This document shows positions 24,343-35,940 of a stretch of DNA of 64,000 bases, piece after piece. A model generated the notes under the pieces. That model was not told the DNA's origin. It was given only the letters and a program-made list of their open reading frames with translations, and searched no databases. Position 1 is the stretch's first letter, and each line of letters opens with the position of its first letter. Origin of the DNA: Periplaneta americana (Eukaryota > Arthropoda > Insecta > Blattodea > Blattidae). The stretch lies in the NCBI RefSeq assembly GCF_040183065.1, contig NC_091120.1, positions 176,237,988 through 176,301,987 on the forward strand. The letters run 5' to 3'. A program made the position numbers and the translations under genes.

Positions 24343-25274
24343 AGGGTTTCGGCTCGAACAGGAATTTATGGTTAAAAATTTGTACAGAGGCTTACTCACA
24401 GTGGTGATGAAGACCGTAAAAGCATTCATTTGTGTAACTCTCCGTTTGGTTGGTATTGGTCAATACACTTCTTTAAAAATGTACTTGAGGATTTTCTATA
24501 AAATGCATGAAACAGCATGGAGCAGAGCAATAAGCACAACACACAGAAGCAACACCTGAACAATCTTCTGAATCACACTCCAGTACTGAAAAATCAAGTG
24601 CCACCTGAATTACATTTTTGAACTCCGAGACTTGTTCAGAATTCACGTAACCAACTGACTGTCAGGAATATTGAAGCATAGGGTGGTATACTGGAGCAGA
24701 CAATTGGTTATGAATAACAGAGTGCATTTTCATTATAAACACTCGATTTCCCAAGTTAAGTTCTGGATTCTCAGCAAGAGGTTCTTATGTAATCTGTTAT
24801 CCTCCGAGCATATATTTTGTTTTGTCTAAGGAAATAGATATCCAGAGGCTGGATATATTTAGTTTTTCTTTTAAGTGGAATGATCACACATTCTATGTCC
24901 TAGTCTTGGAATGATTCATGTTTAAGGTTGTGTCCTTGTGCGCACTCCATGAATCACACAGCAGTACGCTATATACTTTTGACTAGCTGAAAGATTTTCG
25001 GACAGAACGTTGGAGAAAAATGTTCTTAAATGGGCTTTAGACATTTTACCACTCGCACTAGCTTCTAGGCTAGGCTAGGCTTACGGGTAAGGTGTCCCAT
25101 TCCCTTAACTTGTGCAGTGCTCTACCTACCCCTCAACTTGTACAGTGCTCTAACAGACAAACCACACATTACACAAACGAATGGTTTTGGGAGCTTTGCA
25201 GAGATGTAAAGATGGGCCTGTATACAAATTTTGGATACAAAATTCCTGTTCGAGCCGAAATCCTTCCCTTGTAA
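24343..25274. mobile_element. Inverted-repeat DNA element, 0.93 kb
   Basis: Left end acaagggaagggtttcggct; right end is its complement with few differences. The arms stay similar for about 60-110 bp and then diverge. The interior shows no coding similarity. No clear target duplication was seen, so the class is unassigned. Confidence 0.7.
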
Positions 25275-25279
25275 GAAGT

Positions 25280-25960
25280 ACGAATTTTTACTACAAATTA
25301 AATTAAAGTGAAAGAATTTAGAATTACAGCTCATTTTCCTTTTATAAATTTTAGAAGCGCATACAATAGTGATAAAGGAAGCTATAATTTGCAACAGAAT
25401 AACTGACTACCTTATCCCATATAAATTACATAATAAACATAGAAAAGTTGACAATGACCAATATACAAGGTGGGTCAAAAGTCCCTTTCCCCAATATTCG
25501 TTCCTAGGTTTCATACTTGTACACATATACAGATATCATAACTTGAACGAACGAATAGCTAGTGTAATAAGTGGTGGGTTGGCAACCATGTTCGTGCGTC
25601 AACTGTTTTTCCATTGTCATGTCTTGAAAACAGCCCTCGTTTTGCCGATATGCAGTTGATATGGCAACAAAATGGAGCATCGCCTCATTTTGGTGTAGGA
25701 GTGAGGGACTTCTTGAAATTAGTATTTTTAGCTGCTTGAAATTGTATTTTTTGGTGCCTAAATCTATGTTTTAATGCCTATTTTGATAAATTCAGGGCTT
25801 ATTTTAGGTACCTAACAGTTAGCTTTTTAAGTGCCTAAAAATCCGAGATCTACTTATCACATTCTCAACGCATGGTGATTTGAAGAGAACGCATGTGTCA
25901 GCTTACTTTGCATGCTTTTGTGGACTTCTGTTGCTAAATTTCACTGAGAGTGGAGGAAAA
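25280..25960. other. No gene recognised
   Basis: Possible transposon end at about 25468 (aaggtgggtcaaaagtccc, mariner-like wording), without a partner. 25690-25860 repeats the word 'gcctaaaaat/gtgcctaa'. No coding region was recognised. Confidence 0.45.
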
Positions 25961-25975
25961 CTGCATTCATTACAG

Positions 25976-26487
25976 CAGCGTTTCTCAAACTATGGTCCGC
26001 GGACCACCTGTGGTCCTCGAGGTCTGCCATTATGGTCCTTCGAAAAACACAGAAGAAAAAATTAAATTCAAACGAATTGCATATCACATTATAGCTTAAA
26101 ATATCAGAGTTTGGAAATGACACATGGCAATCGAATTTCATTTTTTCTCCCTGTACAGACATTTTATGAAATTTATTACACTACCCGTCTATCGACTTCC
26201 CACTCTACTCTCAGCAACAAAAGAGGGATTTAAAGCACTATATACGTGGTGTTTCTAGACAACTTTTCCCTGCACATCTGGCGCCGCGCCTGTAACCCAG
26301 CCAGGAACTACCCGAATTCATAACAGAGAACCAAAATACCGAACCTTAATTCAATTTTAAAATATAAGTATACTGGCATTAAAATATGCTACGAAAATGA
26401 TAAATTTGCTTTCGAAGGGAACGAGAGTAAGGTGGTCCGCGGAACTGTCGTGACTTTAAAAAGTTCAAAAAAGTTTGAGAAAAGCTG
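25976..26487. mobile_element. Short non-autonomous hAT element, 512 bp
   Basis: Ends cagcgtttctcaaac and gtttgagaaaagctg. The 8-bp flanks cattacag and cattagag differ at one base. The interior near both ends repeats ggtccgcgga. The start CAG-N-GTTTCTCAA is typical of hAT elements. No coding remnant. Confidence 0.85.
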
Positions 26488-26572
26488 CATTAGAGCATTT
26501 TGAATGTTACAATATGTTGAAAATTGGAAAATCAAGAAAACGAGTATCAAAGTACAGCATGTATATAATATA

Positions 26573-27638
26573 CAGGGACATCATTTTATTTTACTAACAT
26601 TTCTAATATTAACCTGGCTATACCTTTGAATTAACGATTGAGAATCGGAAACACCGTTTGCTATCGCCTTCCACGACTGGAGTTCGATGATATTGGCGTA
26701 AAATACAAAACAAATCACTTTACTAGGTATAGGAGGGAAGAAAAGTAGTGCATTCATTTACGTAAACTAGGAAATATCGCGATTTTGAGTGTGATAATTT
26801 TCATTAGGCTTTTCTTTAATCAAAATACAGTACAGTATCAGCAATAAGTGCTTTTACTCAAGAACTGCGGACGTATTCATTATGCAGTGTCTGCAGGACA
26901 TTAGCGTACAATATAGAGAATGAAGTTAAATTGAAAAATAATCATAATATGATATTTAAACACATTTTTGAAAATGATGGCTTCAGTTCTAATGTGCATA
27001 TTATCGCACTATAGACAATTGTACCTAATTCCAATTACCAATTTCGTCCTTCGTACTAGTAACTCATGTTGAAATAATTCTGTACCTACTCTATAAAAGA
27101 GAATCTTACGTACTGTAAATTCAATCTTCACTTCTGCCCGATCCGAAAAGATAAAATAACTCAGACATGATATCTACTGTCCGTCCAATTGGTTTTGTCG
27201 CAGGGTCGTAGAAAAAGGGGAAATCGTGACAGTTAATTACTTAACGAGACCCTTTTATTCAAGTTATTTTAAATAGTTTACTAATATTACGTAGACGTCC
27301 AATTCCTAACAGAAATTAATGTTTTCAGAAAAGAGCTAAGGCAGCCTAGCCACTAGCCTTTACAGAGAGGCGAGCAGAAGCGGGTGGGGGAAATCGGGAT
27401 GCGACGTAGGCAAACGGACGACAGTACCTGTGCGAAAATAGGATTCAATATAGAAAGTTCTTTCGTCACTGGAAAACGCGAACATATTTCTGAAACGTAC
27501 TTTACTCACTAATTCAGTAATGTTTACTATGACCGTAAGGCAACTTTGACTGCATTGTAAGTTTGCTAGTAGAGGGGGTGGGAGTGAAGTATATTCAAAA
27601 ACTCAGATACAATAAAAATTGAAGTAATGATGTCCCTG
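26573..27638 (+). mobile_element. 1.1-kb TA-flanked element, copy 2
   Basis: Same ends as copy 1 (cagggacatcattttatttt and the complement), TA on both sides, 1066 bp with small deletions and no nested insert. Confidence 0.9.
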
Positions 27639-27859
27639 TATATACTATCGATATCCTATACATGTCTACCACACATTTTTCTTCTACATAACAGTGCTAA
27701 ATATGAACTGAATGAAAAGTAAAATTAGTTAGAATGAAGAACAAAGTCTGTCAGAATGACAGCTGAGTGTCAGTTTAAAGGGTTGCAGCTCCACGCACGC
27801 GCTGGTCCCTTTAAATTCGTCCTGACGGGCTTTAAATTGTCATAGAGCCAATATAGAGT

Positions 27860-28256
27860 ACAATGTGTTCATAATATGTGCGTCCGTTTCGTCTGCAATA
27901 TTCGCCGGGCTGATCACATAACACCATCCCTCGAAATGTTGTCCCTGCTCCGTCTAGAAGATCGTAGGAAAATCCACTGTCTTTCCCGTCTCTTTCACAT
28001 ATTGGATTTCTCCACTCCTGTCTATCTTGCGTCTCGTTTTCAAAATTTATACACCCATCATAAGCTAGACACACGATCACAATACTCCTCAATATTATCC
28101 ATTCCCTCCCACCGAACATCCTCATATTCATCTTCTTTCACTGTGGCTGTTCCTCGGCTTTGGAATTTCCTACCGAGTAATGTCAGGGACTGTCAGACAT
28201 CAAACCAATTTAAGAATAGGCTAACGAAATATTTTTCTAACAATTCTTGTTAACAA
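27860..28256 (+). mobile_element. LINE fragment (Jockey-like RT C-terminus)
   Basis: The open frame 27876-28253 reads RADHITPSLEMLSLLRLEDR and ends with AVPRLWNFLPSNVRDCQ. It is closely related to the end of the longer frame at 43392-44024, so it is the last 125 codons of the same family. Everything upstream is lost by 5' truncation. It lies close to an ATT microsatellite. Confidence 0.85.
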
Positions 28257-28303
28257 TAATAGCTGTTTCAGGTTTCTCAATGTTAGATAAATATCTAAAT
28301 GAT

Positions 28304-28308
<5 letters not shown>

Positions 28309-28365
<57 letters not shown>
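28309..28365 (+). repeat. ATT trinucleotide microsatellite
   Basis: About 19 tandem ATT units shortly after the LINE fragment, possibly seeded by its 3' tail. Confidence 0.95.
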
Positions 28366-28368
<3 letters not shown>

Positions 28369-28898
28369 GCCTAAGCGCAGATTTAGAAAACTGAAACATT
28401 ATTTAATTTTTAGAGTTAAAAACAAAATTTTCGTTTTTAATGGCTTTTTCGTTGTTTTCACCGAGGCCTTAAGAGAGGCAGCGAGACATGGCTAATTTTA
28501 TACGCAAATTCGGCGCTCTCATGCCCGTAGCTAGGGGAGGTGGTGTCATTGGGCATGATTACACAAGCTGCAATTGATTCATGGCCTAGCAACTAATACC
28601 ATGAGAATTCATATGAGTATTAGCAACAGTATAAAATACATTTTAAATTAAACAACCGACATAAAGCTTCCTGGCATTTCTTCGTTTCCCACAAACACTC
28701 CTCGATTTTGCTGTCGTCTTAAGGTGATTTTGAGATAAAAATAAACGTGTTATTAAAAGATTGGTGTACAGCAGGGCTGGGCAGAATTATGCACTCTGTG
28801 CTTGCACGGTGTACTACGAGAGAAGTGTGCTTATAGAGTGCACGAAAACCGGTTTATTCAAGTTGCGGTACGTGCTGTATGTTTCAAAAGAAAATGTT

Positions 28899-29153
28899 TT
28901 ATTTTTTAGTAGGTTATTTTACGACGCTTTATCAACATCTAAGGTTATTTAGCGTCTGAATGTGATGAAGGTGATAATGCCGGTGAAATGAGTCCGGGGT
29001 CCAACACCGAAAGTTCCCAGCATTTGCTCATATTGGGTTGAGGGAAAACCCCGGAAAAAAACCTCAACCAGGTAACTTGCCCCGACCGGGAATCGAACCC
29101 GGGCCAGCTGATTTCGCGGCCAGACGCGCTGACCGTTACTCCACAGGTGTGGA
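28899..29153 (-). mobile_element. tRNA-derived SINE, family 2, copy 2
   Basis: Reverse-complement copy with tail at the left (ggttattttacgacgc) and B box complement (gggaatcgaaccc) near 29088-29100. A perfect 14-bp duplication, caaaagaaaatgtt, flanks it (28885-28898 and 29154-29167). Confidence 0.95.
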
Positions 29154-29244
29154 CAAAAGAAAATGTTATTCTACCAAACTAAATAAGAACACAAAGTAAT
29201 GAAACGCTCCCTTAAACACAAAACAAAACATGTCTGTTGTACAT

Positions 29245-29410
29245 TAATTCATATTACTCAATTTCTCAAGATTTGGAGAAACTGTATTAGCACGAGCTAT
29301 GCCAAGAACTGCCGTTAAAAGCCCATCATTTCTTGTTTGAGATTTGTTTATTTTCGTAATAGAAAATAACTGTTCACATCTATAAGTGAACCAAATAAAC
29401 ACAGAACTTT
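29245..29410 (-). pseudogene. hAT transposase hATC remnant
   Basis: On the minus strand it reads FTYRCEQLFSITKINKSQTR followed by a diverged helix ending near VSPNLEKL. The 'CEQLFS...K....R' core is the hATC dimerisation signature, as in the fragment at 10357-10655. Stops separate it from flanking sequence. Confidence 0.78.
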
Positions 29411-29922
29411 CTCACACAGCTTATGCAGATTGGGAAAGCGTCGTCTTGGGAATCCGCATAAAAGTGGATTTCACACTATAATGAAGGAGGGACGTTATCA
29501 ATAATCAGTTGGAATCAGAACATGTAGCAAAAACACGCAAATCCATTTCCAGGCAATCTAAATCGTGGAACCTTGATGTAAATTCTTCTAATAGACCGGA
29601 TAGAATACATGCGTACATTTCGAAATTTTCGTTGTTCAAAATTCTATGCGCTTAGATAAGGATGGGAAATGATATATTTCGCCCTTTTCCATTTGACGTA
29701 TCCATAACAGCAATTTTCCTTAAAAGCTGCAATTCTACCTGCAAATTGTGTATTAAGAATTTCTTTCCCTGAAGTCCTAAATTTAGCTCATTTAAAAGCT
29801 GTACGATCTGTTATAGCTGCTGGCACACTACAGCGCTGCACCTGGAATTCCCCGTGCGCACGGAGGGCAAATGCACTCAAACGCCCATCGCTGATGTAGA
29901 GAGATTCCTAGAGAAATTAATA

Positions 29923-31029
29923 CAGGGTCATCATTTTATTTTTACTAACATTTTTAATATTAACCTGGCTATACCTTTAGAGAACCGGAAAAACACCGTT
30001 CGCTACCCCTTTCCACGGCTGAAGTTCGATGATACTGGCGTAAAACACAAACAAATCACTTTACTAGGTATAGAAGGGAAGAAAAGTACTTCATCCATTT
30101 ACGTAAACTAGGAAATATCGCGATTTTGAGTTCGATAATTTTCATTAGGTTTTTGTTTAATCAGAATGCAGTACTGTATTAACAATGAGTGTTTTTACTC
30201 ACGAACTGAGTTATCCATGCGAACGTATTCATTATGCAGTGTATATTATACTGTCTACAGCACATTAGCGTACAATTTAGAGAATGAAGTTAAATTGAAA
30301 AATAATCATAATATGGATATTTAAACACATATTTGAAAATGGCGGCCGTTCATTTCGATACAGGCTTCAGTTCTTTTGTGCATATTATCGCACTATAGAC
30401 TATTGCATCTAATTCCAATTGCCAGTTTCGTCCTTCGTACTAGTAACTCATGTTGAAATAATTTTGTGCCTACTCTATAAAAGAGTACCTTACGTACTGT
30501 AAATTCAATCTTCACTTCTGCCCGACCCGCACAGATAAAATTACTCAAACATGCTATCTACTGTCCATCCAAGTGGTTATGCCGTAGGATCGTAGAAAGG
30601 GAGGAAATCACGTGACAGTTAATTACTTAACGAGGCCCTTTTATTTAATTTATTTTAAACAGTTGTATAATATTACGTAAACGTCCAATTCCTAACAGAA
30701 ATTAATGTTTTCAGAAAAGAGTTAAGACAGCCCAGCTTTTACAGAGGGGCGTGCAGAATCGGGTGGGGGAAATCGGGATGCGACGTAGGCAAACGGACAG
30801 TACCTGTGCGAAAATATGATTCAATATTGAAAGCTCTTTCGTCACTGGAAAACGCGAACATATTTCTGGAACGTACTATACTCACTAACTCAGTGCTGTT
30901 TTCTATATGCGGCCTTGATTCTGTCTGGAGGACAGTTGGAACTTCATTAATAGAAGGGGTGGGAGTGAAGTACATTAAAAAAACTCAGGCACAATAAAAA
31001 TTGAAGTAAAAATAAAAATGATGTCCCTG
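29923..31029 (+). mobile_element. 1.1-kb TA-flanked element, copy 3
   Basis: 1107 bp without large inserts, so this copy serves as the family reference. Begins cagggtcatcattttatttt and ends aaaaatgatgtccctg, TA at both edges. Short frames inside are not conserved between copies. Confidence 0.92.
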
Positions 31030-31039
31030 TACTACAATA

Positions 31040-32110
31040 TAAAGAATGGTGCCGTCACCTTCAATGACAATTTACTTGTAGCATTTATTTGGCACTACTA
31101 AAGAATGGGACCGTGGTATAATTGACAACTAGGCCGGTCTATACCTCAGTGTGATATATAGGACACATTCTTATACCCAGATTAATTGTACCTTGGTGTG
31201 AGACGTCGATAGATGTTACACTAGCAGTGACCTTTGATGATTACAAAGGTCAGCTCTAACTCTTCGTGTGCAGGCTCGCTGTCCTTCATTTAGCTTATGA
31301 CGCAAGTACCAAGCACGGAGATGTATCAAGAGCTCGCTTGTCGTTGAGGTCGATGTATTTTCAGTTTTCTTAATATTCAATCCGAACGTTTTTTTACAAG
31401 GCCATTTTCATACATTAAATGTCATGTTTGTTTGGATTGCGCATGGGAATTCTAGGAACCGAGTTAAGTTTGCAGTCCAGTCGAGGGGAAGAGGATATGG
31501 ATAATTAAAACGCTCTTCCTTCTGCGCGATCCCGGAGGAAAGCCTACATTGCGGAGTTTCCAACTCTTTAATCTTAAGTTTAAGGTAAAACTCCCTTAAG
31601 GGGGTTCACGCTTGAGGGAAGATCTTATTCCTCTCCGTTGCTTCTATACTTTCGTGTACTTTGCAAGAGAACATTGTAAAAGAAAGGAAGCAGAATTTCG
31701 AGTCGAAGACTGCTTGTAGACTTGTTTGAAGACAAGCTATGGAACCAACCCGATTATTAATTCAGCTACATTAGTACCGTGTTAAATTACAAAGGCAATA
31801 CGTATAGAAGGATTTCTCTTAGACTCGTCTCTATAGAAGTCATTAACTGTATGTTATCTGTAACTGAGCATAAGTAAATAACTACTATCGTTTGTTTCTA
31901 TGTTGTACAGAATTAACTTAAGAAGGTAGGTAAAATTCGGCTAATTCCGCAGTACGGGTAATTCCGCAGTAGTGCATATAAGATTTTACTGCGGCTTTAC
32001 AATACCGTGAACGTAAGTTTTGAGAGATTGTCAACAGAAGGCATGTCCTCTGCAGTGCTATAGAAAAAAATCAAGGAAATTGGTTGACACCTTTTTTCGG
32101 CAATACAGTG
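31040..32110. other. No gene recognised
   Basis: Mixed sequence with only short frames; the repeated word 'taattccgcagta' occurs around 31948-31972. No domain or transposon ends were recognised. Confidence 0.5.
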
Positions 32111-32127
32111 AAACATCGAAAGTTGGC

Positions 32128-32353
32128 GTCGATCTGGTTGGCGAGTTGTAATAGCGCTGGCCTTCTATGCCCAAGGTTGCGGGTTCGATCCCGGGCAAGG
32201 TCGATGGCATTTAAGTGTGCTTAAATGCGACAGGCTCATGTCAGTAGATTTACTAGCATGTAAAAGAACTCCTGCGGGACAAAATTCCGGCACATCCGGC
32301 GACGCTGATATAACCTCTGCAGTTGCAAGCGTCGTTAAATAAAACGTAACATT
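32128..32353 (+). mobile_element. tRNA-derived SINE, family 3
   Basis: B box ggttcgatccc at 32182-32192, with a head different from families 1 and 2. The tail is gcgtcgttaaataa. A perfect 16-bp duplication, aacatcgaaagttggc, flanks it (32112-32127 and 32354-32369). Confidence 0.95.
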
Positions 32354-32371
32354 AACATCGAAAGTTGGCTG

Positions 32372-33550
32372 TTTTTCGTGTTTTGCTACACAGCTGTGAA
32401 GAAAGTGAGCATTTTTACATATAAATTGTTCCTTTTGTGTTACTTTCATAATGTATTTCATAATTATTTACTACTGCGGTATTAGCCATACCCTATTGCG
32501 GATTTATCCGCACTGTTGCGGAATTGCCCGAGTTCTTTTTCAACCGTAATGTATGTACAACTAAATATATTTGCATTTAATAGGTTTCTTTATCTCATTT
32601 GGTAATGAAAGGTTTCGTCCATGTCTACATACCTTTATAATATTTTTCAATAAACATTTTGATGAAAATATGATAGATTTACTTCTTAATATTGCGGAAT
32701 TAGCCGAGTCTACCCTATAGAACTAGGTTTATTATTAACTGATATTTTCAGTAAAATATGTGGCAACACCGCGAAATATGAATGAAATTCGTGTGTAAAG
32801 CCAGTTTGTTTTCAACTGTTTCGTCAATGAGGGACAAAACAATCATCACTAGGCTTGCCAACCGTCGCGTTTTTACCGGGACAGTTCCGATTTTGACCAA
32901 TGCGTCCCGCGTCCCGAAATAATTTGAACACATATCAAAATGTCCCGATTTCATGGCATATTAGACATTTACAGCTGATTTTAGTTTCTATCAGATTGTT
33001 GGATTTAGTCTGGATTGGAAGATATTTCCGCATAGTCTCATACAGACATGCTTCGAACATGTGGCGAAATGACTCTAGTACGAATGTTCAAGACAGAAAT
33101 TTAATTCTCTATGTGTCAGCAGAATGACGTGTGCAATAATCATAATAAACACGTTAGGAAACTTTGATCACAGCCTACAGGATACTTACTGAATCATCTT
33201 TTCTTTGTGGTAATCTTATACACCTTGACTTAAGTTTGGCGCCATTCAGTATTATGTCCACTTGTTTCGCTTGATGCGTCATTCATAGGTTTCGGCGGAA
33301 AAGTGGAAAAAAAGAAAAATTTATATGTTCACTTCTACGACAGATATATAAATTAGCGAGGACAACAACAAAGACTTGTAAAATACCGCAGTTTCTCAAG
33401 TGTGATAAACAGGCTTCGCATTGTTGTCACACTGAATTTATCGAGAAATACAACCTTGTACGGAGGGAATTCAAATGTCTGACGCTCACTCCATAATTGG
33501 CAGTGCAGTAGGCCTACGGTGAATTCGAAATACTGTATAATGGAGCTTAT
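32372..33550. other. No gene recognised; possible single hAT end
   Basis: At about 32853 the sequence ggcttgccaaccgtc followed by accgggacag resembles ends of some hAT elements, but the opposite end was not found. No coding region was recognised. Confidence 0.4.
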
Positions 33551-33561
33551 CATGGCAACAC

Positions 33562-33743
33562 CACAGTCTAGTATATACAGTCACGAAGCTCAATACGTAG
33601 TAAATATGCGTCCATAGATAGTTGCTAACCACTAGGATCGCTAATATCGCCTCATTACAGACAATGCGAAATTGTACCGGCACAGTCTATTGTTCCTAGC
33701 ACCCTCACAACTCAAGCTTCGTGACTGTATATACTAGAATGTG
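33562..33743. mobile_element. MITE of the CACAGTCTAG family, copy 3
   Basis: Uninterrupted 182-bp copy. A perfect 7-bp duplication, gcaacac, flanks it (33555-33561 and 33744-33750). Confidence 0.95.
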
Positions 33744-33950
33744 GCAACACTGCAACTTGATTTTAATGGTTCGCACAATCGAAACGTTTTAAACAATGTG
33801 TTTGCCACGCCATTGATTACAATTGAAATTCAGAATTGATAATCTGATAATAAATACACAACAGAAGTTTTATACATATATACAAACAATAATTTACACC
33901 TCTTTATTGAAATAATTAATATTACAATGACAAAAAATATACATTCTAAA

Positions 33951-34197
33951 GTCCACACCTGTGGAGTAACGGTTAGCGCGTCTGGCCGCGAAACCAGGTG
34001 GCCCGGATTCGATTCCCGGTCGGGGCAAGTTACCTGGTTGAGGTTTTTTCCGGAGTTTTTCGTCAACCCAATATGAGCAAATGCTGGTTAACTTTCGGTG
34101 TTGGTCCCCGGACTTATTTCACCAGCATTATCACCTTCATCTCATTCAGACGCTAAATAATCTAAGCTGTTGATAAAGCGTCGTAAAATAACCTACT
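33951..34197 (+). mobile_element. tRNA-derived SINE, family 2, copy 3
   Basis: Head tccacacctgtggagtaacg, B box near 34008-34018 with one change (gattcgattcc), tail gcgtcgtaaaataacc. The flanks share aaaaatatacattctaa (17 bp) at about 33933-33949 and 34198-34214. Confidence 0.93.
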
Positions 34198-34215
34198 AAA
34201 AATATACATTCTAAG

Positions 34216-35000
34216 AATATGTTACCATTCCTTACACAAAAATAATCATTTCCAAATTCCGAAATAAATAACTGCAGTGTAGATAAGGTGACGGCACTTG
34301 TCTTCTAATGCGCCTCCTCTATGACTGAACGGGATCACAATGAACTCATCTACATACAAACATACGTAACAATGTGCACTTCTACATAACACAAGTCAGG
34401 ACTCATAGAGGTCTTGTAACCTGCTTGCGTCTTTGACTGACGTCATTAATGTACCAGGAGAAACTACTCCATCCAATATAGCTCTTGTGACAAACATGCG
34501 AAGCCCGGCGATAAGGTCTCATTGTTCTGGTGATAAATCATGTAAACGTGTCTGTTTTTTCCGAGAAGAGTGGCTGTAGGTAGGTTAGGTTAGTTTATAT
34601 TACGCTAGGTTAGTTTATATTAGAATAGTAATTACATCAACAAGATGGGTTCCTAGTTTCCAACGACTTATCATTAAAGAATTGATACTGTTTTTCAATT
34701 TGTTTTGTGGTCATTTTGGCAAGTTCTTGTAATTTTTTTACACATGAAATGGGGTGATTATGTTAAAATATACACATATACTGTTATAAAAGTACTGCTG
34801 TTGAATATGTGGATTGACGGGTGGAAATTACCCCCTTACTTCTCTCGCCTAAGTGGACTCGTCCGACTGTTACAAATAGTGTGACGTATCTCGCCGTTGC
34901 TGAATAAGTGATTTCAGAATTGTGACTAACAAGAAAGACAGGCTGCGGCGCGACGTCACATTCTTAGTCATAACATGGCAACATTGAACAAGTTTATATA
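34216..35000. other. No gene; one stray minisatellite unit
   Basis: At 34878-34912 lies 'atagtgtgacgta...tcgccgttgctgaataagtg', a diverged unit of the minisatellite at 35745-35940. The mariner relic between them therefore probably inserted into that array. The rest is unassigned. Confidence 0.5.
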
Positions 35001-35680
35001 CAGGGTGTAATTAAAATGTATGTCTAAATTTTAGAGGCATATTCCTCTCATATAGAGAATGAAAAAATGTTATATGAACATTGATCCGAAAACGTTTTAT
35101 TTACTTTTGACAGCCATTTTTCTACAATTCTACCTTATATTGTATGATGCGGTACATAATGGGGAAGAAAAAAAACAGCATACCACATGGAAATGTCAGT
35201 GTTTGGGCCGGGCGTTGTTGGTGACATTTTGGTAGGACTTCATGTTCTTCCACCCAGTCTCAATAGAGAAAGATACAAAGTGTTCTTACAGTACATCTTG
35301 CTTGTTCTGTTATACAACGTGCCATTAGCAATATGACGAAACACGTACTTCACATACGATGAAGCTTCTGCTAATTTCAGTGTCAATGTACGTCGATTCA
35401 TAAATTAAAGGTTCCGTGACAGATGGATAGGTAGAGATGAACCAATTCCTTGGCCTCTGCGATCTCCGGACCTAAACCCACTATACTTTTATTCGTGGGG
35501 TCATTTAAAAGAGCTTGTGTATGGAACCCCGTTGCAAGATGAAGAAAGAGTCTTCGAATCCGTATTTTAGAAGACGAGACGAGACAATACAACATTCTCC
35601 AAGGATATATTAATGCATCCGGGATTCAACGCGACGACGATTATATCAGGCAATTGTCAAGGTGGCCATGACTAGACCAT
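35001..35680 (+). mobile_element. Mariner-like element relic
   Basis: Left end tacagggtgtaattaaaatg (35000 onwards) with a degraded DDE transposase (35199-35570). The right end was not found. It lies between parts of a minisatellite. Confidence 0.75.
35199..35570 (+). pseudogene. Mariner-like (DDE_3) transposase fragment
   Basis: A single reading frame of 124 codons with two internal stops and a terminal TAG. It runs from VVGDILVGLHVLPPSLN through the block FTYDEASANFS, equivalent to the second catalytic Asp region (usually 'HDGAPAH'), to RSPDLNPLYFYSWGHLK, the third acidic block. The first stop (TGA) replaces an expected CGA, a C-to-T change at a CpG. The other is TAA where GAA would be expected. 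The frame is otherwise kept, so decay is by point mutation. The N-terminal half is missing. Confidence 0.88.
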
Positions 35681-35744
35681 GATAACCACGTGACTCCGGT
35701 TTGCATCGTAGCCTTTCTCGCTAGCCACGTTTCAGATTAGTGTA

Positions 35745-35940
35745 ACGTGACTCGTTGTGTTGCTAAGCAATGTGTGACGTAACTTGTTGCTGTTGATAGG
35801 CAATAGTGTGATGTAACTCGCCGTTGCTAAGCAAGTGGCGTAACTCATTGCGTTGCTAAGCAATAGTGGGACGTAACTTGTTGCTGTTGCTAGGCAATAG
35901 TGTGATGTAACTCGCCGTTGCTAAGCAAGTGACGTCAGAT
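35745..35940. repeat. Minisatellite with palindromic GTTGCTAAGCAA cores
   Basis: Six units of 29-34 bp, each with 'gtgacgtaactcg' followed by gttgctaagcaa or gttgctaggcaa. Two unit types alternate, one with a longer 'ttgttgctgttgctagg' form. The TTGCTNAGCAA core is an imperfect palindrome that resembles an RFX X-box half; binding is speculative. Confidence 0.88.

Larger units (their letters stand above)
28772..29893 (-). mobile_element. Decayed hAT element with nested SINE
   Basis: Ends cagggctgggcagaatta and the complement of cagcgatgggcg, similar but diverged. The 8-bp flanks gtgtacag and atgtagag match at six positions, and both fit nTnnnnAn. A transposase remnant lies on the minus strand at 29245-29410. 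A family-2 SINE is inserted at 28899-29153. Confidence 0.7.

Noticed and set aside
30739-30997. Overlapping frames on both strands of the 1.1-kb element
   Set aside because: The frames are not preserved among the four copies, so they are probably chance.
35745-35940. CRISPR-like array
   Set aside because: The short units are contiguous tandem repeats without unique spacers, in a eukaryotic context.
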